The notes: generated from the sequence alone by a model not told the origin. A stretch of DNA of 64,000 nucleotides from Arenicola marina (GCA_964019135.1 OZ025248.1:45811670-45875669), one strand, 5' to 3'. Counted from the first letter of the stretch, positions 22,377-35,336 are shown. Translations and numbers: made by a program.

Positions 22377-24017
22377 CAAATATTTCCTTATCTACTCCTT
22401 CGGTGGTTTTTCGGCACGGCAGAGAGCGATACGATAAACCATTCAGAACGGTTGTAACACTTACTAAACAAGGCAACATGCAAGTCTTTGGCAACTTATT
22501 ATGACGTGGCGTATATATAGGCCTATATATAGACAGTCGAATATAGTAACAATGAATATTATAATATTTTCAATTGATAACGGAGGACCATAATAGCTAA
22601 AATCTGTATATTTGCATCGCCACATAGTTGTACTTATCATCACTAGAAAGACCCTAAATAAAGAAATTCAAAGGGTGGCGCCCAGTTTCTTATCTAATCC
22701 CCAATCCTTTAGGCAGTGGTGACCGCCCCCCTGTGTGAGTGGTTTTTACGAGCGGCCGGCGATCAGCCCACCTATCATTACAGGAGCCCGTGCTGACACT
22801 GACGTTGACAGAACGCCGTCGTCTTCATAGTTTACATTGGCCTTGTGCGCCCACAGAGATAGTCGCAATGATGGGGTTCGGATCCCCATGTTGTCAATCT
22901 TGTCAGCCTACTGACTAATCGCCGGTCTCGTAGCCTAGGGCCTGAATAAGAACTGGCCCGCTGTTTAGCCTGTTATTATGGAGTGAACCAACACATATAT
23001 ACTATACTTGTCCAGGGTGGACATCGTATGGGGGTCACTCCCCCATATCATCGCCAGCTATAGACTTCTTAGCGAGCCGTTGTCAAATTAACCCACGACC
23101 AGCGCTCGCTTACCGCCGTGGACATAATGCCTCCCACTTTCGCCAGGTACAACTGTCACTAAGTTCACCCCCATACTCCCACCCCCACCCACTGCCCGCC
23201 CTCTCGGTCTGACCGTCAGGCGCATGAAGGGGTAAAATGGGGTAGGAGAGTGAGGGAGGGGGGCGGGGCACTACTACATATTCAAGGGTTGTCTCGTGGG
23301 CCTCACCCTCTCCCGCCCAACGGGGTGGGTCCAACTGGCACCCCTCTTCGCGGCCCAGGCACGCCCCCTCCCCCCCCCCGCCCCCCACCCTACCCCGCGT
23401 ACAACGAGCACCGCCCTGAAGCCTGGTCCTGATAGTACCCACAGTGTTCCCAAGAACACTTTATATCATCGGCCGGGTCCAAATAGCCACATTGCGAATT
23501 GTCGGTCATATAATTACCCGTCTAGCCGGGGGTCTTGCCTAGAGATTATATCGTCGGAATTTAATTCCCGGGTTCTCACTCGACATCACCTATAACTTTA
23601 GTTCATTGCATTCAAGCCTCACATGAAGTGCGTCGCTCCCCATGCGAAGACCTGTCCTCACCAGGCCATTATGAGCCTTTGATGGCATCCTTTGCAGGGG
23701 TCTCAACGTTCCTTGTAATCGCTTAAGGCACAGATCTCTTGAATCGCAAACTACGTATTTACGTATTTAACCACTCCTGTCTGCGGTGCTTTGCGTTATT
23801 CCAGTAATGACATCAAACGCCAGAAACTGTTCTTTTCAGACTTGACCGAGGAAAATATCCTTATCTCATTGCATATGTGAGAGATGAGCATTCAATTTAA
23901 TAATACAATTTGGATGTCAACCAGAGAGCGAGCGCAAACGAAATATAAACAACTTATGCTTAACTTGTGAGTGCTTATACATTACCCACCCCACCACTAT
24001 TCCCTGTCCCAGAGCTC
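22377..24017. other. Mostly unique sequence; G/C-rich patch at 23150-23420
   Basis: Frames open on both strands at 23110-23460 come from low-complexity G/C-rich sequence. TGGGGTTCGGATCCCCA near 22874-22890 looks like a tRNA T arm, but no other tRNA part is present. No gene is supported. Confidence 0.45.
22512..22531. repeat. Perfect 20-bp palindrome
   Basis: TATATATAGGCCTATATATA is its own reverse complement, about 140 bp after the 27-bp array. Confidence 0.9.
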
Positions 24018-25845
24018 TCATTGTTCTACCAACCCCATCACTTGTCTCTGTTCTACCAACATCCACCACTGGTCTCTGCCCTGTCAAGCCTCATTACTTC
24101 TGTTCTACCAACCCACATCACTTCTGTTTTCAGTGGCGGATCTAGGGGGGGGGGGTTTAGGGGGTTGCAACCCCCCCTTGGGAGCCAGAACATACAACAT
24201 ACATGTTAACATACATGTTAAAGTCCCAAATCTTTAGAGAGCAACCTCCCCTTGGGAACCTGAACACACACTGTTAAAGTCGGGTTCTCTAAGCCGCCCC
24301 CCCCACGGGTCGTAAGTTTTCAAAGCCCCTGCCCTCCCCCCCGGGTCACAAGTCTTGAGAGCACCCCCTCCCCCCGGTTGTAAGTTTTCAGAGAGCAACA
24401 GCCCTCTTGGGAAAGTCGGCTTCTCCGAGCACGCCCTCGCCCGCCCCCTCCGGTCGCAAGTTTTTCAGAGCGCACACTCCTCGGTCAGAAGTTTCAGAGA
24501 GCAACCCCCCCCCCCCTTGGCAAATTCCTAGATCCGCCCCTGGTTTTACCAACCCCCACCACTGTCTCTGTTCTACCAACCCCCATCGATTCTGTTCTAC
24601 CAAACCCCATTACTTCTGTTCTACCAACCCCGATCACTGTCTCTGTTCTACAAACCCCCATCATTTCTGTTCTACCAACCCCCATCATTTCTGTTCTACC
24701 AACCCCCATCATTTCTGTTCTACCAACCCCGATCACTGTCTCTGTTCTACAAACCCCCATCATTTCTGTTCTACCAACCCCCATCGTTTCTGTTCTACCA
24801 ACCCCCATCATTTCTGTTCTACCAACCCCCATCATTTCTGTTCTACCGACCCCCATTGTTTCTGTTCTACCAACCCCCATCATTTCTGTTCTACCAACCC
24901 CCATCATTTCTGTTCTACCAACCCCCATCATTTCTGTTCTACCAACCCCCATCATTTCTGTTCTACCAACCCCCATCATTTCTGTTCTACCAACCCCCAT
25001 CGTTTCTGTTCTACCAACCCCCATCATTTCTGTTCTACCGACCCCCATTGTTTCTGTTGTATCAACCTCCACCACTGGTCTCTGTTCTGTCAACCCTACC
25101 ACGTGTCTCTGTTCTACAACCCCCATTACTCGTCTGTTCTACCAACTCCCACCACTGTCTGTGTTTTACCAACCCCACCACTTGTCTCTGTTTTACCACC
25201 CACCGTCACTTCTGTTCTACCAACCTCCGCCACTTGCTTCTGCTCTACCAACCCCACCACTTGTCTCTGTTCTACCAACCCCACCACTTGTCTCTGTTTT
25301 ACCACCCACCGTCACTTCTGTTCTACCAACCTCCACCACTTGTCTCTATTCTACCAACCCCCATCACTTCTGTTCTACCAACCTCCGCCACTTGCTTCTG
25401 CTCTACCAACCCCACCACTTGTCTCTGTTCTACCAACCCCACCACTTGTCTCTGTTCTACCAACCCCCATCACTTGTCTCTGTTCTATCAACCCCTATCA
25501 CTTGTCTATGTCTTACCACCCCCTCCCCTACTTTTCTCTGTTCTCCTACCACCGCCCATCAAATACCCTTGTTCTACCAACCCCGACTAATTGTCTGTTC
25601 TGCTAACCCTGCCACGTGTCTCTGCTCTAGCAACCCCCACCACTGGTCTGTTCTTCCAACCCTTACCACTTGCCTCTGTTCTACCAACCTCCACTATTTG
25701 TCTGTTCTGCCAATCCCACCACTGGTCTGTTTTGCCAACCCTACCAATTATCTCCGTTCTACCAACCCTCACCTCTTGTTCCGTTCTACCAACCCCCACC
25801 TCACATCTTCGTTCTACCAACCCCTACAACGGCCACTGTTTGCCA
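24018..25845. repeat. 24-bp pyrimidine-rich minisatellite, interrupted by a short transposon
   Basis: Units of TTCTGTTCTACCAACCCCCA plus TCAT; well conserved from about 24540 to 25040, more diverged elsewhere. The 24131-24542 element splits it. All frames through it (up to 399 codons) are repeat artefacts. Confidence 0.95.
24131..24542. mobile_element. Short element with CAGTGGCGGATCTAGG ends, copy 2, inserted in the minisatellite
   Basis: 412 bp. The left end is CAGTGGCGGATCTAGGGGGG; the reverse complement of the right end is CAGGGGCGGATCTAGGAATT. GTTTT lies on both sides (24126-24130 and 24543-24547) and fits a target duplication in a CTGTTTTACC unit. The interior has repeated modules of GAGAGCAACC...CTTGGGA with C runs. 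No coding capacity. Confidence 0.8.
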
Positions 25846-26499
25846 GCCAACCCTCCATACCCCCTCGCCCACCTTCCCCAGAAGGCTCGTGCCCGCGGCG
25901 CTCGGCACGTTCCCGGCCTCGTGGCGCCCGCCAGACCCTCGGGGTGTGTGTGGGGAGGGTTGGGGGGGGGGGGGGGAGTGGCGTGAGACCCCCAGCATGC
26001 GGGGCGGGGGTCCTGATTGTTAGATTCTGGGTCTTGTGAGAGCAAGTAAGGTAACAATTTTCTTGTCTGACCGTGGCGATTTGCACCGCGTGGGGTTCAA
26101 TCTACATAAAAAAGGGGGGGGGGAGGTTGACGGGGTGAGAGGGGCCGGGGTGGGGGTGGGGTCCAGGGGTGAGGGGGGTTGGTAGGAGGGTCTGAGGTTT
26201 CTTGTTGGTCCCGCGGGAGGGGTAGTGTAGGGGTATGGATGATAGGTGCTCGGTATAAGTGAATGAGGCGGTTAGCGCAGTGGTGCTTTAAACCACAGTG
26301 ACGCTAATACCACCACCACAACTGGGGTTGGAAGTAGATTTTTATTTCAAAGGCGAGTGAGGTTCATGAAGGCGGTTAGTGGCGTATGGTTTCAATACGT
26401 CTTTGTCAGACACGGCCAATATTAGTCTGTACATCAAGTCTTCGCCCACAGCCCCGTCACAGGCCTCATCACAAACACATATGACATATTATGACATAC
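25846..26499. other. G/C-rich stretch with a dense G-run block at 26107-26215
   Basis: Multiple runs of three or more G on the plus strand (26107-26215) could form G-quadruplexes. A tRNA-like tract near 26270-26290 (TTAGCGCAGTGGT, A-box-like) has only a poor B-box match downstream (GGGTTGGAAGT). No gene is supported. Confidence 0.45.
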
Positions 26500-26890
26500 C
26501 ACCACCACGGACCCCCACCAGATCCCCACTACAGAACTCCCCCACAGGGCCCACCACAGACCCCCACTACAGACCCCCACATGACCCCCACCACACAACC
26601 TCCCCATAGAGCCCACCAGAGCCCACAGACCCCCATCACAGACCCCAATCACAAGCCCCCACTGCAGACCCCATCACAGACCCCCACCATAGAGCCCACA
26701 GACCCCCACCACAGACCTCCACCGTAGAGCCCACAGACCCCCAGCACAGCCCCCCTTCACAAGCCTCCACTGCAGACCCCCACCACAGACACCCACCATA
26801 GAGCCCACAGACCCCCAGCATAGGGCCGGCATATCCTCACCACACCGCCCATGGATCCCCACAACGGACCCCCATCACAGATCACCACCA
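26500..26890. repeat. Degenerate CCCACCACAGACC-type tandem repeat
   Basis: Irregular units of CACAGACCCCCACCACAGAC and CATAGAGCCCACAGACC, about 12-40 bp apart and strongly C/A-biased. Open frames on both strands are compositional. Confidence 0.85.
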
Positions 26891-26993
26891 CAGTTGCTAG
26901 CAACCTAACAAAATATGTGTGTAACAATTACATCCGGCGACAATAATGAATAGCCTACTTCCTCTCATTCTATCATAGTTATTGCAGGTTTAA

Positions 26994-27120
26994 CATGGGC
27001 GAATCTAGGGGGGGGGGGGGGTTAGGGGGGTGCAACCCCCCGTAGAAGTTTTCGGTCGGAAGTTTTCAGAGAGCAACACCCCCCCCCCCCGCCCTTGGCA
27101 AATTCCTAGATCCGCCCCTG
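26994..27120. mobile_element. Short element with CAGGGGCGGATCTAGG ends, copy 3
   Basis: 127 bp. The left end is CATGGGCGAATCTAGG; the reverse complement of the right end is CAGGGGCGGATCTAGGAATT, nearly identical to copy 2 through the GAGAGCAAC module. GGTTTA flanks it (26987-26992 and 27121-27126, one base of offset at the left), again a GTTT-type target. Confidence 0.75.
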
Positions 27121-27832
27121 GGTTTACACTCTAGTTTAGCTTAGCATAATGGAACCCAACCACTTTATTTCTTTAACGCAGTTTCAAACGATAATTGAGA
27201 GAACACGTCTATCCAAACATTGTGAGGTGATACGGAAAGTCACGACCCACCCATCACGGTATTATAGATCAAGGGGCACTAACTGACCCAACAGTTACAG
27301 ACATTACTTGCACAGCTCACACTGTGCAGACCCGTCTTGACCGATGGCCCAACAGTTCTGTGTCATACCTGTACCCGTCGGTCTGGGATATTTGTGGACA
27401 AGATTTTTCCAATCGCGTTTAAATCAGGCACAAAACTACATATATTTCAAGTAAAGTTAACTGTTAAGATCCAAACCTCGCTACATTTAACGAATTCGAT
27501 CCGCAAGATGCCCACGAGAACAGCGACCGAAACGTATGCGCCGCACTAGGTGTCCTTCAAGTAGTACACCTGTATTCAGGCGATAGTCAATTGGTTTGCC
27601 TGTCATTTTATGATTAGTTACATAGCCAGTAGTGCGACGCAGTAGGTATTATAGTATGTATCTACACTATCTATCTATAATATTCGAATGGTCGTGCCGT
27701 CCGCCTGCACGTGGCGCTATGCTGCCACGTCGGCCGGGCACGGCGGGTGACGGCCAATAGTTGAGGACTGACAACTGACACACGACGTATCAAAGGGGGA
27801 GCTCTGACACATGATGGGTGATTACATAGGAC
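27121..27832. other. Unique sequence; no gene seen
   Basis: CACGTGGCGCTATGCTGCCA near 27711 forms a short hairpin (ACGTGGC / GCCACGT). No exon-like frame was recognised. Confidence 0.45.
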
Positions 27833-27862
27833 GTCTCTCTCTCTCTCTCTCTATATATATAG
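27833..27862. repeat. (CT)n(AT)n microsatellite
   Basis: A run of CT dinucleotides followed by TATATATATA. Confidence 0.95.
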
Positions 27863-27935
27863 GTATATGGTATAGTCTCGGCCACGAGCGCGGCGTGAGC
27901 TGGGGGTGGGAGGTGGGAAGGCATCGTGCCCAGGG

Positions 27936-28025
27936 TGGGGTGGGGCTGTACCCACTGAGGGGGTGGGGCTGTACCCACTGAGGGGGTGGTGCTGAACCCA
28001 CTGAGGGGGTGAGGCCGTACCCCGG
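27936..28025. repeat. 23-bp tandem repeat, about 4 copies
   Basis: Units of GGTGGGGCTGTACCCACTGA plus GGG, starting at about 27941, 27964, 27987 and 28010. The last copies are diverged. Confidence 0.9.
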
Positions 28026-28511
28026 GCAGGGGTGAGCCCGTGCCCTGGACGGGGTGCGGTCGGCCTCCAGTCCCGGCTCCGCGTGCCAGACGTGTGTGTG
28101 AGGTGTAGGCACGCCGCCGACCACGTGGCGGCCACATTCAAATTAAATGCGATAAATTTAACTTGAAGGGTATGAAAAACGGTTAACGCGTGCGATAGTT
28201 TAAATAATAAAGGAAAACATATATTATTGGTCCAACCTTCATACGTATGTCTGAGACTTAGACCGCGGGAAAGTGGGGGTGGGGGAGGGGGTAGGGAGGT
28301 GAACCCCTTGATGGCCGTCTAGGGACCTGGGTTGGGGATGAGTTTACAGGCGGCTGGGTGGAAGTGTCGTTCCGGGGCCAGGCCCCAGGAGAAAGCAATG
28401 CTCGTGGCGCAGGTGTTTTCTGCCACCGTCGCTGCCGCCCAACTACAATTGGTCGTTCACGCCTTTCATAATATGTGCTGCTTTCGGGACCCTGGTTATG
28501 ATATATCTCAA

Positions 28512-31500
28512 CCACCGCACACTATCGTTTTGGTAGATGTCTACCACCAAACACCATCGCAATGGTAGATGTCTCCACCTCACGCCCTTGTCATAGTAGA
28601 TGGCTAACACCACACACCATCGCAATGGTAGATGTCCGCACCACACACCCTTGCTATGGTAGATGTCTCCACCATACACCCTTGCCATGGTAGATGTCTC
28701 CACCACACACCCTTGTTATGGTAGATGTTTCCACCACGCACCCTTGCTATGGTAGATGTCCGCACCACACACCCTTGCTATGGTAGATGTCTCCACCACA
28801 CACCCTTGCTATGGTAGATGTCTCCACCACACACCATTGTTATGGTAGATGTCTCCACCACACACCATTGTTATGGTAGATGTTTCCACCACACACCCTT
28901 GTTATGGTAGATGTTTCCACCACACACCCTTGCTATGGTAGATGTCCGCACCACACACCTTGCTACGGTAGATGTCTCCACCACACACCCTTGTTATGAT
29001 AAATGTCTCCACCACACACCCTTGTTATAGTAGATGTCTCCACCACACACCCTTGTTATGGTAGATGTTTCCACCACACACCCTTGCTATGGTAGATGTC
29101 CGCACCACACACCCTTGCTATGGTAGATGTCTCCACCACACACCCTTGTTATGATAAATGTCTCCACAACACACCCTTGTTATAGTAGATGTTTCCACCA
29201 CACACCCTTGTTATGGTAGATGTTTCCACCACACACCCTTGTTATGGTAGATGTCCGCACCCCACACCTTGCTACGGTAGATGTCTCCACCACACACCCT
29301 TGTTATGATAAATGTCTCCACCGCACACCCTTGTTATAGTAGATGTTTCCACCACACACCCTTGTTATGGTAGATGTTTCCACCACACACCCTTGCTATG
29401 GTAGATGTTCGCACCACACATCCTTGCTATGGTAGATGTCTCCACCACACACCCTTGTTATGGTAGATGTTTCTACCACACACCCCTGTTATGGTAGATG
29501 TCCGCACCACACACCATTGTTATGGTAGATGTCTCCACCACACACCCTTGTGATGGTAGATGTTTCCACCACACACCCTTGTGATGGTAGATGTCCGCAC
29601 CACACTCTTTTTTATAGTAGATGTCTACTCCACACACCATCGCAATGGTAGATGTTTCCCCCACACACCCTTGTTGTGGTAGATGTTTCCACCACACACC
29701 CTTGTTATGGTAGATGTCCGCACCACACTCTTTTTTATAGTAGATGTCTACTCCACACACCATCGCAATGGTAGATGTTTCCCCCACACACCCTTGTCAT
29801 GGTAGATGTCTCCACCACACACCTTTGTCATGGTAGATGTCTCCACCACACACCCGTGCGATGGTAGATGTCTCCACCATACACCCTTACTATGGTAGAT
29901 GTCTCCACCACACACCATTGTTATGGTAGATGTCTTCACCACACACCCTTGTTATGATAAATGTCTCCACCACACACCATTGTTATGGTAGATGTCTCCA
30001 CCACACACCATTGTTATGATAAATGTCTCCACCACACACTCTTGTTATAGTAGATGTCTCCACCACACACCCTTGTTATGGTAGATGTTTCCACCACACA
30101 CCCTTGTTATGGTAGATGTTTCCACCACACACCCTTGCTATGGTAGATGTCCGCACCACACACCTTGCTACGGTAGATGTCTCCACCACACACTCTTGTT
30201 ATGATAAATGTCTCCACCACACTCCCTTGTTATAGTAGATGTCTCCACCACACACCCTTGTTATGGTAGATGTTTCCACCACACACCCTTGTCATGGTAG
30301 ATGTTTCCACCACACACCCTTGCTATGGTAGATGTCCGCACCACACACCCTTGCTATGGTAGATGTCTCCACCATACACCCTTACTATGGTAGATGTCTC
30401 CACCACACACCCTTTTTATGGTAGATGTTTCTACCACACACCCCTGTTATGGTAGATGTCCGCACCACACACCATTGTTATGGTAGATGTCTCCACCACA
30501 CACCCCTGTGATGGTAGATGTTTCCGCCACACACCCTTGTGATGGTAGATGTCCGCACCACACTCTTTTTTATAGTAGATGTCTACTCCACACACCATCG
30601 CAATGGTAGATGTTTCCCCCACACACCCTTGTTATGGTATGTCTCCACCACACACCTTTGGTATGGTAGATGTTTCCACCACACACCCTTGTTATGGTAG
30701 ATGTCCGCACCACACTCTTTTTTATAGTAGATGTCGACTCCACACACCATCGCAATGGTAGATGTTTCCCCCACACACCCGTGCGATGGTAGATGTCTCC
30801 ACCACACACCTTTGTTATGGTAGATGTCTCCACCACACACCATTGTTATGGTAGATGTCCGCACCACACTCTTTTTTATAGTAGATGTCGACTCCACACA
30901 CCATCGCAATGGTAGATGTTTCCCCCACACACCCTTGCGATGGTAGATGTCTCCACCACACACCATTGTTATGGTAGATGTCTCCACCACACACCCTTGT
31001 TATGATAAATGTCTCCACCACACACCCTTGTTATAGTAGATGTCTCCACCACACACCCTTGTTATGGTAGATGTCTCCACCACACACCCTTGCTATGGTA
31101 GATGTATCCACCATACACCCTTGCTATGGTAGATGTCTCCACCACACACCCTTGTTATGGTAAATGTTTCTACCACACACCCCTGTTATGGTAGATGTCC
31201 GCACCACACACCATTGTTATGGTAGATGTCTCCACCACACACCCTTGTTATGGTAGATGTTTCCACCACACACCCTTGCCATGGTAGATGTCCGCACCAC
31301 ACACCCTTGCTATGGTAGATGTCTCCACCATACACCCTTGCTATGGTAGATGTCTCCACCACACACCCTTGTTATGGTAAATGTTTCCACCACACACCCT
31401 TGTGATGGTAGATGTCCGCACCACACTCTTTTTTATAGTAGATGTCCACTCCACACACCACCGCAATGGTAGATGTTTCCCCCACACACCCTTGTCATGG

Positions 31501-33188
31501 TAGATGTTTCCACCACACACCCTTGTTATGGTAGATGTCTGCACCACACTCTTTTTATGGTAGATGTCTACTCCACACACCATCGCAATGGTAGATGTTT
31601 CCCCCACACACCTTTGTTATGGTAAATGTCTCCACCACACCCTTGCGATTGTAGATGTCTCCACCACACATTCTGGTTATGACAGATGTCTCCACCACAC
31701 ATCCTTGTTATGATAGATGTTCCCACCACACACCCTTGTTATGGTAGATGTCCGCACCACACACTCTTGTGATGGTAGATGTCTCCACCACACACCCTTG
31801 TGATGGTAGATGTTTCCACCACACACCCTTGTGACGGTAGATGTCTCCACCACACACCCTTGTGATGGTAGATGTTTCCACCACACACCCTTGTGACGGT
31901 AGATGTCTCCACCACACACCCTCGTTATAATAGATGTCTCCACCACACACCCTCGTTATAATAGATGTCTCCACCACACACCCTTGTGAAGGTAGATGTC
32001 TTCACCACACATCCTTGTGATGGTAGATGTTTCCACCACACACCCTCGTTATAATAGATGTCTCCACCACACACCCTCGTTATAATAGATGTCTCCACCA
32101 CACACCCTTGTGACGGTAGATGTCTCCACCACACACCCTTGTGATGGTAGATGTTTCCACCACACACCCTTGTGACGGTAGATGTCTCCACCACACACCC
32201 TTGTTATAATAGATGTCTCCACCACACACCCTTGTGACGGTAGATGTCTCCACCACACACCCTTGTGATGGTAGATGTTTCCACCACACACCCTTGTGAC
32301 GGTAGATGTCTCCACCACACACCCTTGTTATAATAGATGTCTCCACCACACACCCTTGTGACGGTAGATGTCTCCACCACACACCCTTGTTATAATAGAT
32401 GTCTCCACCACACACCCTTGTGACGGTAGATGTCTCCACCACCCACCCTTGTTATGGTAGATATTTCCACCACACACCCTTGTTCTGGTAGATGTCTCCA
32501 CCACACACCCTTATTATGGTATATGTCCCCACCACACAAACTTGTGAGGGTAAATGTTTCCACCACACACCCTTGTGATGGTAGATATTTCCACCAGACA
32601 CCCTTGTTGTGATAGATGTCTCAACCATACACCCTTGTTGTGGAAGATGTCTCCACCTCACACCCTTATTATGGTAGATGTCCCCACCACACAAACTTGT
32701 GAGGGTAAATGTTTCCACCACACACCCTTGTGATGGTAGATATTTCCACCACACACCCTTGTTATGATAGATGTCTCAACCACACACCCTCGTTATGGCA
32801 GATGTCCGCACCACACACCCTTGTTATGGTAGATGTCCCCACCACACACCCTTGTGATGGTAGATATTTCCACCACACACCCTTGTGATAGTAGATATTT
32901 CCACCACACACCCTTGGTATGATAGATGTCTCAACCCCACACCCGTGTCAGGGTAGATGTCCCCACCACACACCCTTGTTATAGTAGATGCCTCAACCAC
33001 ACACCCGTGTTATGGCCGATGTCTCCACCAGACACCCTTGTTATAGTAGATGTTTCTACCACACACCCTTGTGACGGTAGATGTCCGCACCACACAAACT
33101 TGTGAGGGTAAATGTTTCCACCACACACCCTTGTGATAGTAGATATTTCCACCGCACACCCTTGTTATGATAGATGTCTCAACCACTA
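28512..33188. repeat. 31-bp minisatellite, about 150 units (4.7 kb)
   Basis: Units of TATGGTAGATGTCTCCACCA plus CACACCCTTGT. Variants (GTCCGCACC, GTTTCCCCC, CACTCTTTTTTATAG, TGACGG, TATAATAG) recur in ordered blocks, for example the CACTCTTTTTTATAG / GTCTACTCC / CATCGCAATGG set at about 29605, 29725, 30560, 30715 and 30865. That is segmental amplification. Short minus frames come from 31-bp units read in rotating phase. Confidence 0.97.
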
Positions 33189-33836
33189 CTAACCTGATCT
33201 AAGTCAATTCCCAGGATTTTACCTTGGTTGGATATCTTTATTATCCCTGAGTATACTAGCAAATGAGCCTAGCGTTCGTCCACCGCCTCAGCTGTGCTAT
33301 ATGCGTGATAGAAAGCCTAAGATTGCTACAGTCTTCCTTCGCCGGACATCCAGCGAGGGTCGGTCACTTTGGAATAATGTATAGAGCTGTAAACCCAGAG
33401 CTGCTTTCACCGCCCTGCTATAATTTTGTCCCATAATGGAACCTGTTCACTCTCTTAAACGACAAAGGCGAGATGTTGGCAAACGAAACTTCTCCCATTA
33501 GATGCCCAAACACCCACTGTTTGTACCAGATTACAAATGGCGGTGCATGGCCCCGGCGTAAATCATGTCCCAGACTCCAGGGTCCGTGTCGTCTTGCGAT
33601 ATACGTGAAGCGAGGGCGATGGAGCGTACGGCGCTCCATACTTGTACTATGTGTTGCACCTGGTGCCCGTGTGGCGCCGCCTAGTGGGCGAGTGTACGTT
33701 TAGTAGCCTCGTCTGGTATTTTTGTTGGGGCATGTTTGAATTTTATCCTGTGATTAGCTTTAGTTGTATCACGACAGGAAGCAAGTTATTTTCTGTGATA
33801 TAGTTTGCATGTTTACTGTTCAGACGGGTATTTGGT
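33189..33836. other. Unique sequence; no gene supported
   Basis: Opposed frames at 33418-33639 (minus) and 33473-33703 (plus) overlap and match nothing known. GGAGCGTACGGCGCTCC near 33620 is a small hairpin. Confidence 0.4.
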
Positions 33837-34348
33837 AATGTTGTGGGTTCTGTTAGGATGGGGGGAGGAGGCGAGGCTAGACAGTGAGGATGCCCAGGAT
33901 GCATTGCGCCTTCCGCCAGAGCCCCCCATAAAAGCGGGTGCCCAGCGCTCTGGAGCCAGTTCTCCCCTGGGAGTGACTAAATGAGGATTGTTTCGCGCCC
34001 AGTTACCCCCCCCCCCCCCCAGGCTGAACACCCACTCCAGAGGCTGGTTTGTATTGTTCATGTCAGGATTGGTGTTGTATAGAGCTGGTGAGTTTGTTGT
34101 TTGCCTAAGTTCAGGCGTGGTCAACCGGTTGGAACCGGTTAGGTTATGGATGCCACGTGGTTTTGTCTAGGCTCATGCCTTCGTCGTATATGTATCGAAT
34201 TTCGTAGCATAGAATAAAGTAATGAATTGATTGATCACTATCAGTGTTGTTTGGCTGTGTCTCGTATGTTGTTTCCTTGTCGTATAATAGTGTAATCGTT
34301 TCACGGGGGGTTGAGTTCCGAAGTTGGGGAGTCTCAGTTACGAACATT
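33837..34348 (+). mobile_element. Possible solo LTR of a retrotransposon (fossil)
   Basis: About 510 bp with LTR-like order: a TGTTG start, CATAAAAGCGG as a TATA-like element, a GCGCTCTGGAGCCAGTTCTC tract where many LTRs begin transcription, AATAAAG, and an ACGAACA end. No internal coding region follows and no target duplication was found, so the family is unassigned and the call is weak. Confidence 0.25.
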
Positions 34349-34640
34349 TAAGTATTCATGTTTGAGTACGATTAGTTAACAGTAGGGCCCAGGTCAGTTT
34401 AAGGTACGAACCATAGGTTGTCTCCGGATAGGGTTGAGTTAAGAGTTTTAAAAGTACACAACGAGAAGTCGAGATTGAAGGATAGGCGAAGGTACGGCGC
34501 ATGGGGATATCCCACCATCGCACCGGCTAAACACTACCCCTATTTAAAAAATTGTCTGACTTCACGCCTTTGTCTTAAGTGTTCATTATGTGGAAGCATG
34601 AGTCGGAAAACAGACCTAGCCGTGTTTTATTAACGTAAGT

Positions 34641-34690
34641 GTTCTTTATCTAAATAAAGAACGGAAAAACTGGGCATTATCTTGATAATG
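34641..34690. repeat. Two adjacent perfect small hairpins
   Basis: GTTCTTTAT-CTAA-ATAAAGAAC (34641-34662), then CATTATC-TT-GATAATG (34675-34690). Role unknown; could be terminal structure of a small element. Confidence 0.6.
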
Positions 34691-35327
34691 AACAGATTTG
34701 GTGTCACTAAGTGTCGCTAAGTGTCACGGTGTAATCAATCGAGCCGAGCTCAGCTGAGCATAGCTAGCTGGTCTGATCTTGTCAGAAATTTCAATACAAT
34801 TATTCAGATTAGAAATTAGATCAGAAAGCAAAATATATGGAAATCCTCCGACAGTTTTCGATGGCATATATATCCGGTGCCGCTTATGAACGGGGGGACC
34901 ATATGACATTGGTCATGCCATGTCTACTAAAGGTACCACATATATACATATATATATATATTCGACATAAATGGATGATCCATTTTAAAGTAAAAGCGTT
35001 GATTCACTAATACTGCTTTCCAGGGGGAGTTGTTTTCATGGAAGTTAAACGGGTGGGGATATAGAAGAAAAAAAATCAAAATTATATCTACTACCCCCAT
35101 GCCTTCTCACCCTCCACTTGGCTTCACATTGACTGGTGCATTAGTTGATCGGTAGTTCTTTTTTGTTAGAGCAAACCGCTGCATTTCAATCCTAGAAAAT
35201 GAACCACGCAATGAGCAGAACTAATGCCTTGTTAAAACATTTTATAAGTACGTTAAAGAACGCGCTGTCGTGCATTTCCCACATAAATTTTGGCGAATGC
35301 ACCCCCGCTCGTTGTTTTACTAGTACA

Positions 35328-35336
35328 TATAAAAGG
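35328..35336 (+). promoter_or_regulatory. Candidate TATA box
   Basis: TATAAAAGG is followed about 30 nt later by CGCACTTAGCTCAGACAG, which could hold an initiator. The first downstream ATG (about 35417) starts only a 22-codon frame beginning MYRLLIASSGLLIRV. A real promoter would need a downstream exon, which I did not find. Confidence 0.25.

Noticed and set aside
22870-22892. tRNA T-arm-like hairpin
   Set aside because: No acceptor, D or anticodon arms in the right places; the T loop also departs from consensus.
24407-25606. 399-codon frame rich in NPHHFCST
   Set aside because: It crosses the transposon insertion and the 24-bp array; composition-driven and open in several frames.
26270-26345. 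Second tRNA-derived SINE
   Set aside because: Only an A-box-like tract is convincing; the B box is poor and no target duplication was found.
28512-33188. CRISPR-like array
   Set aside because: Units are contiguous with no unique spacers; this is an animal minisatellite.
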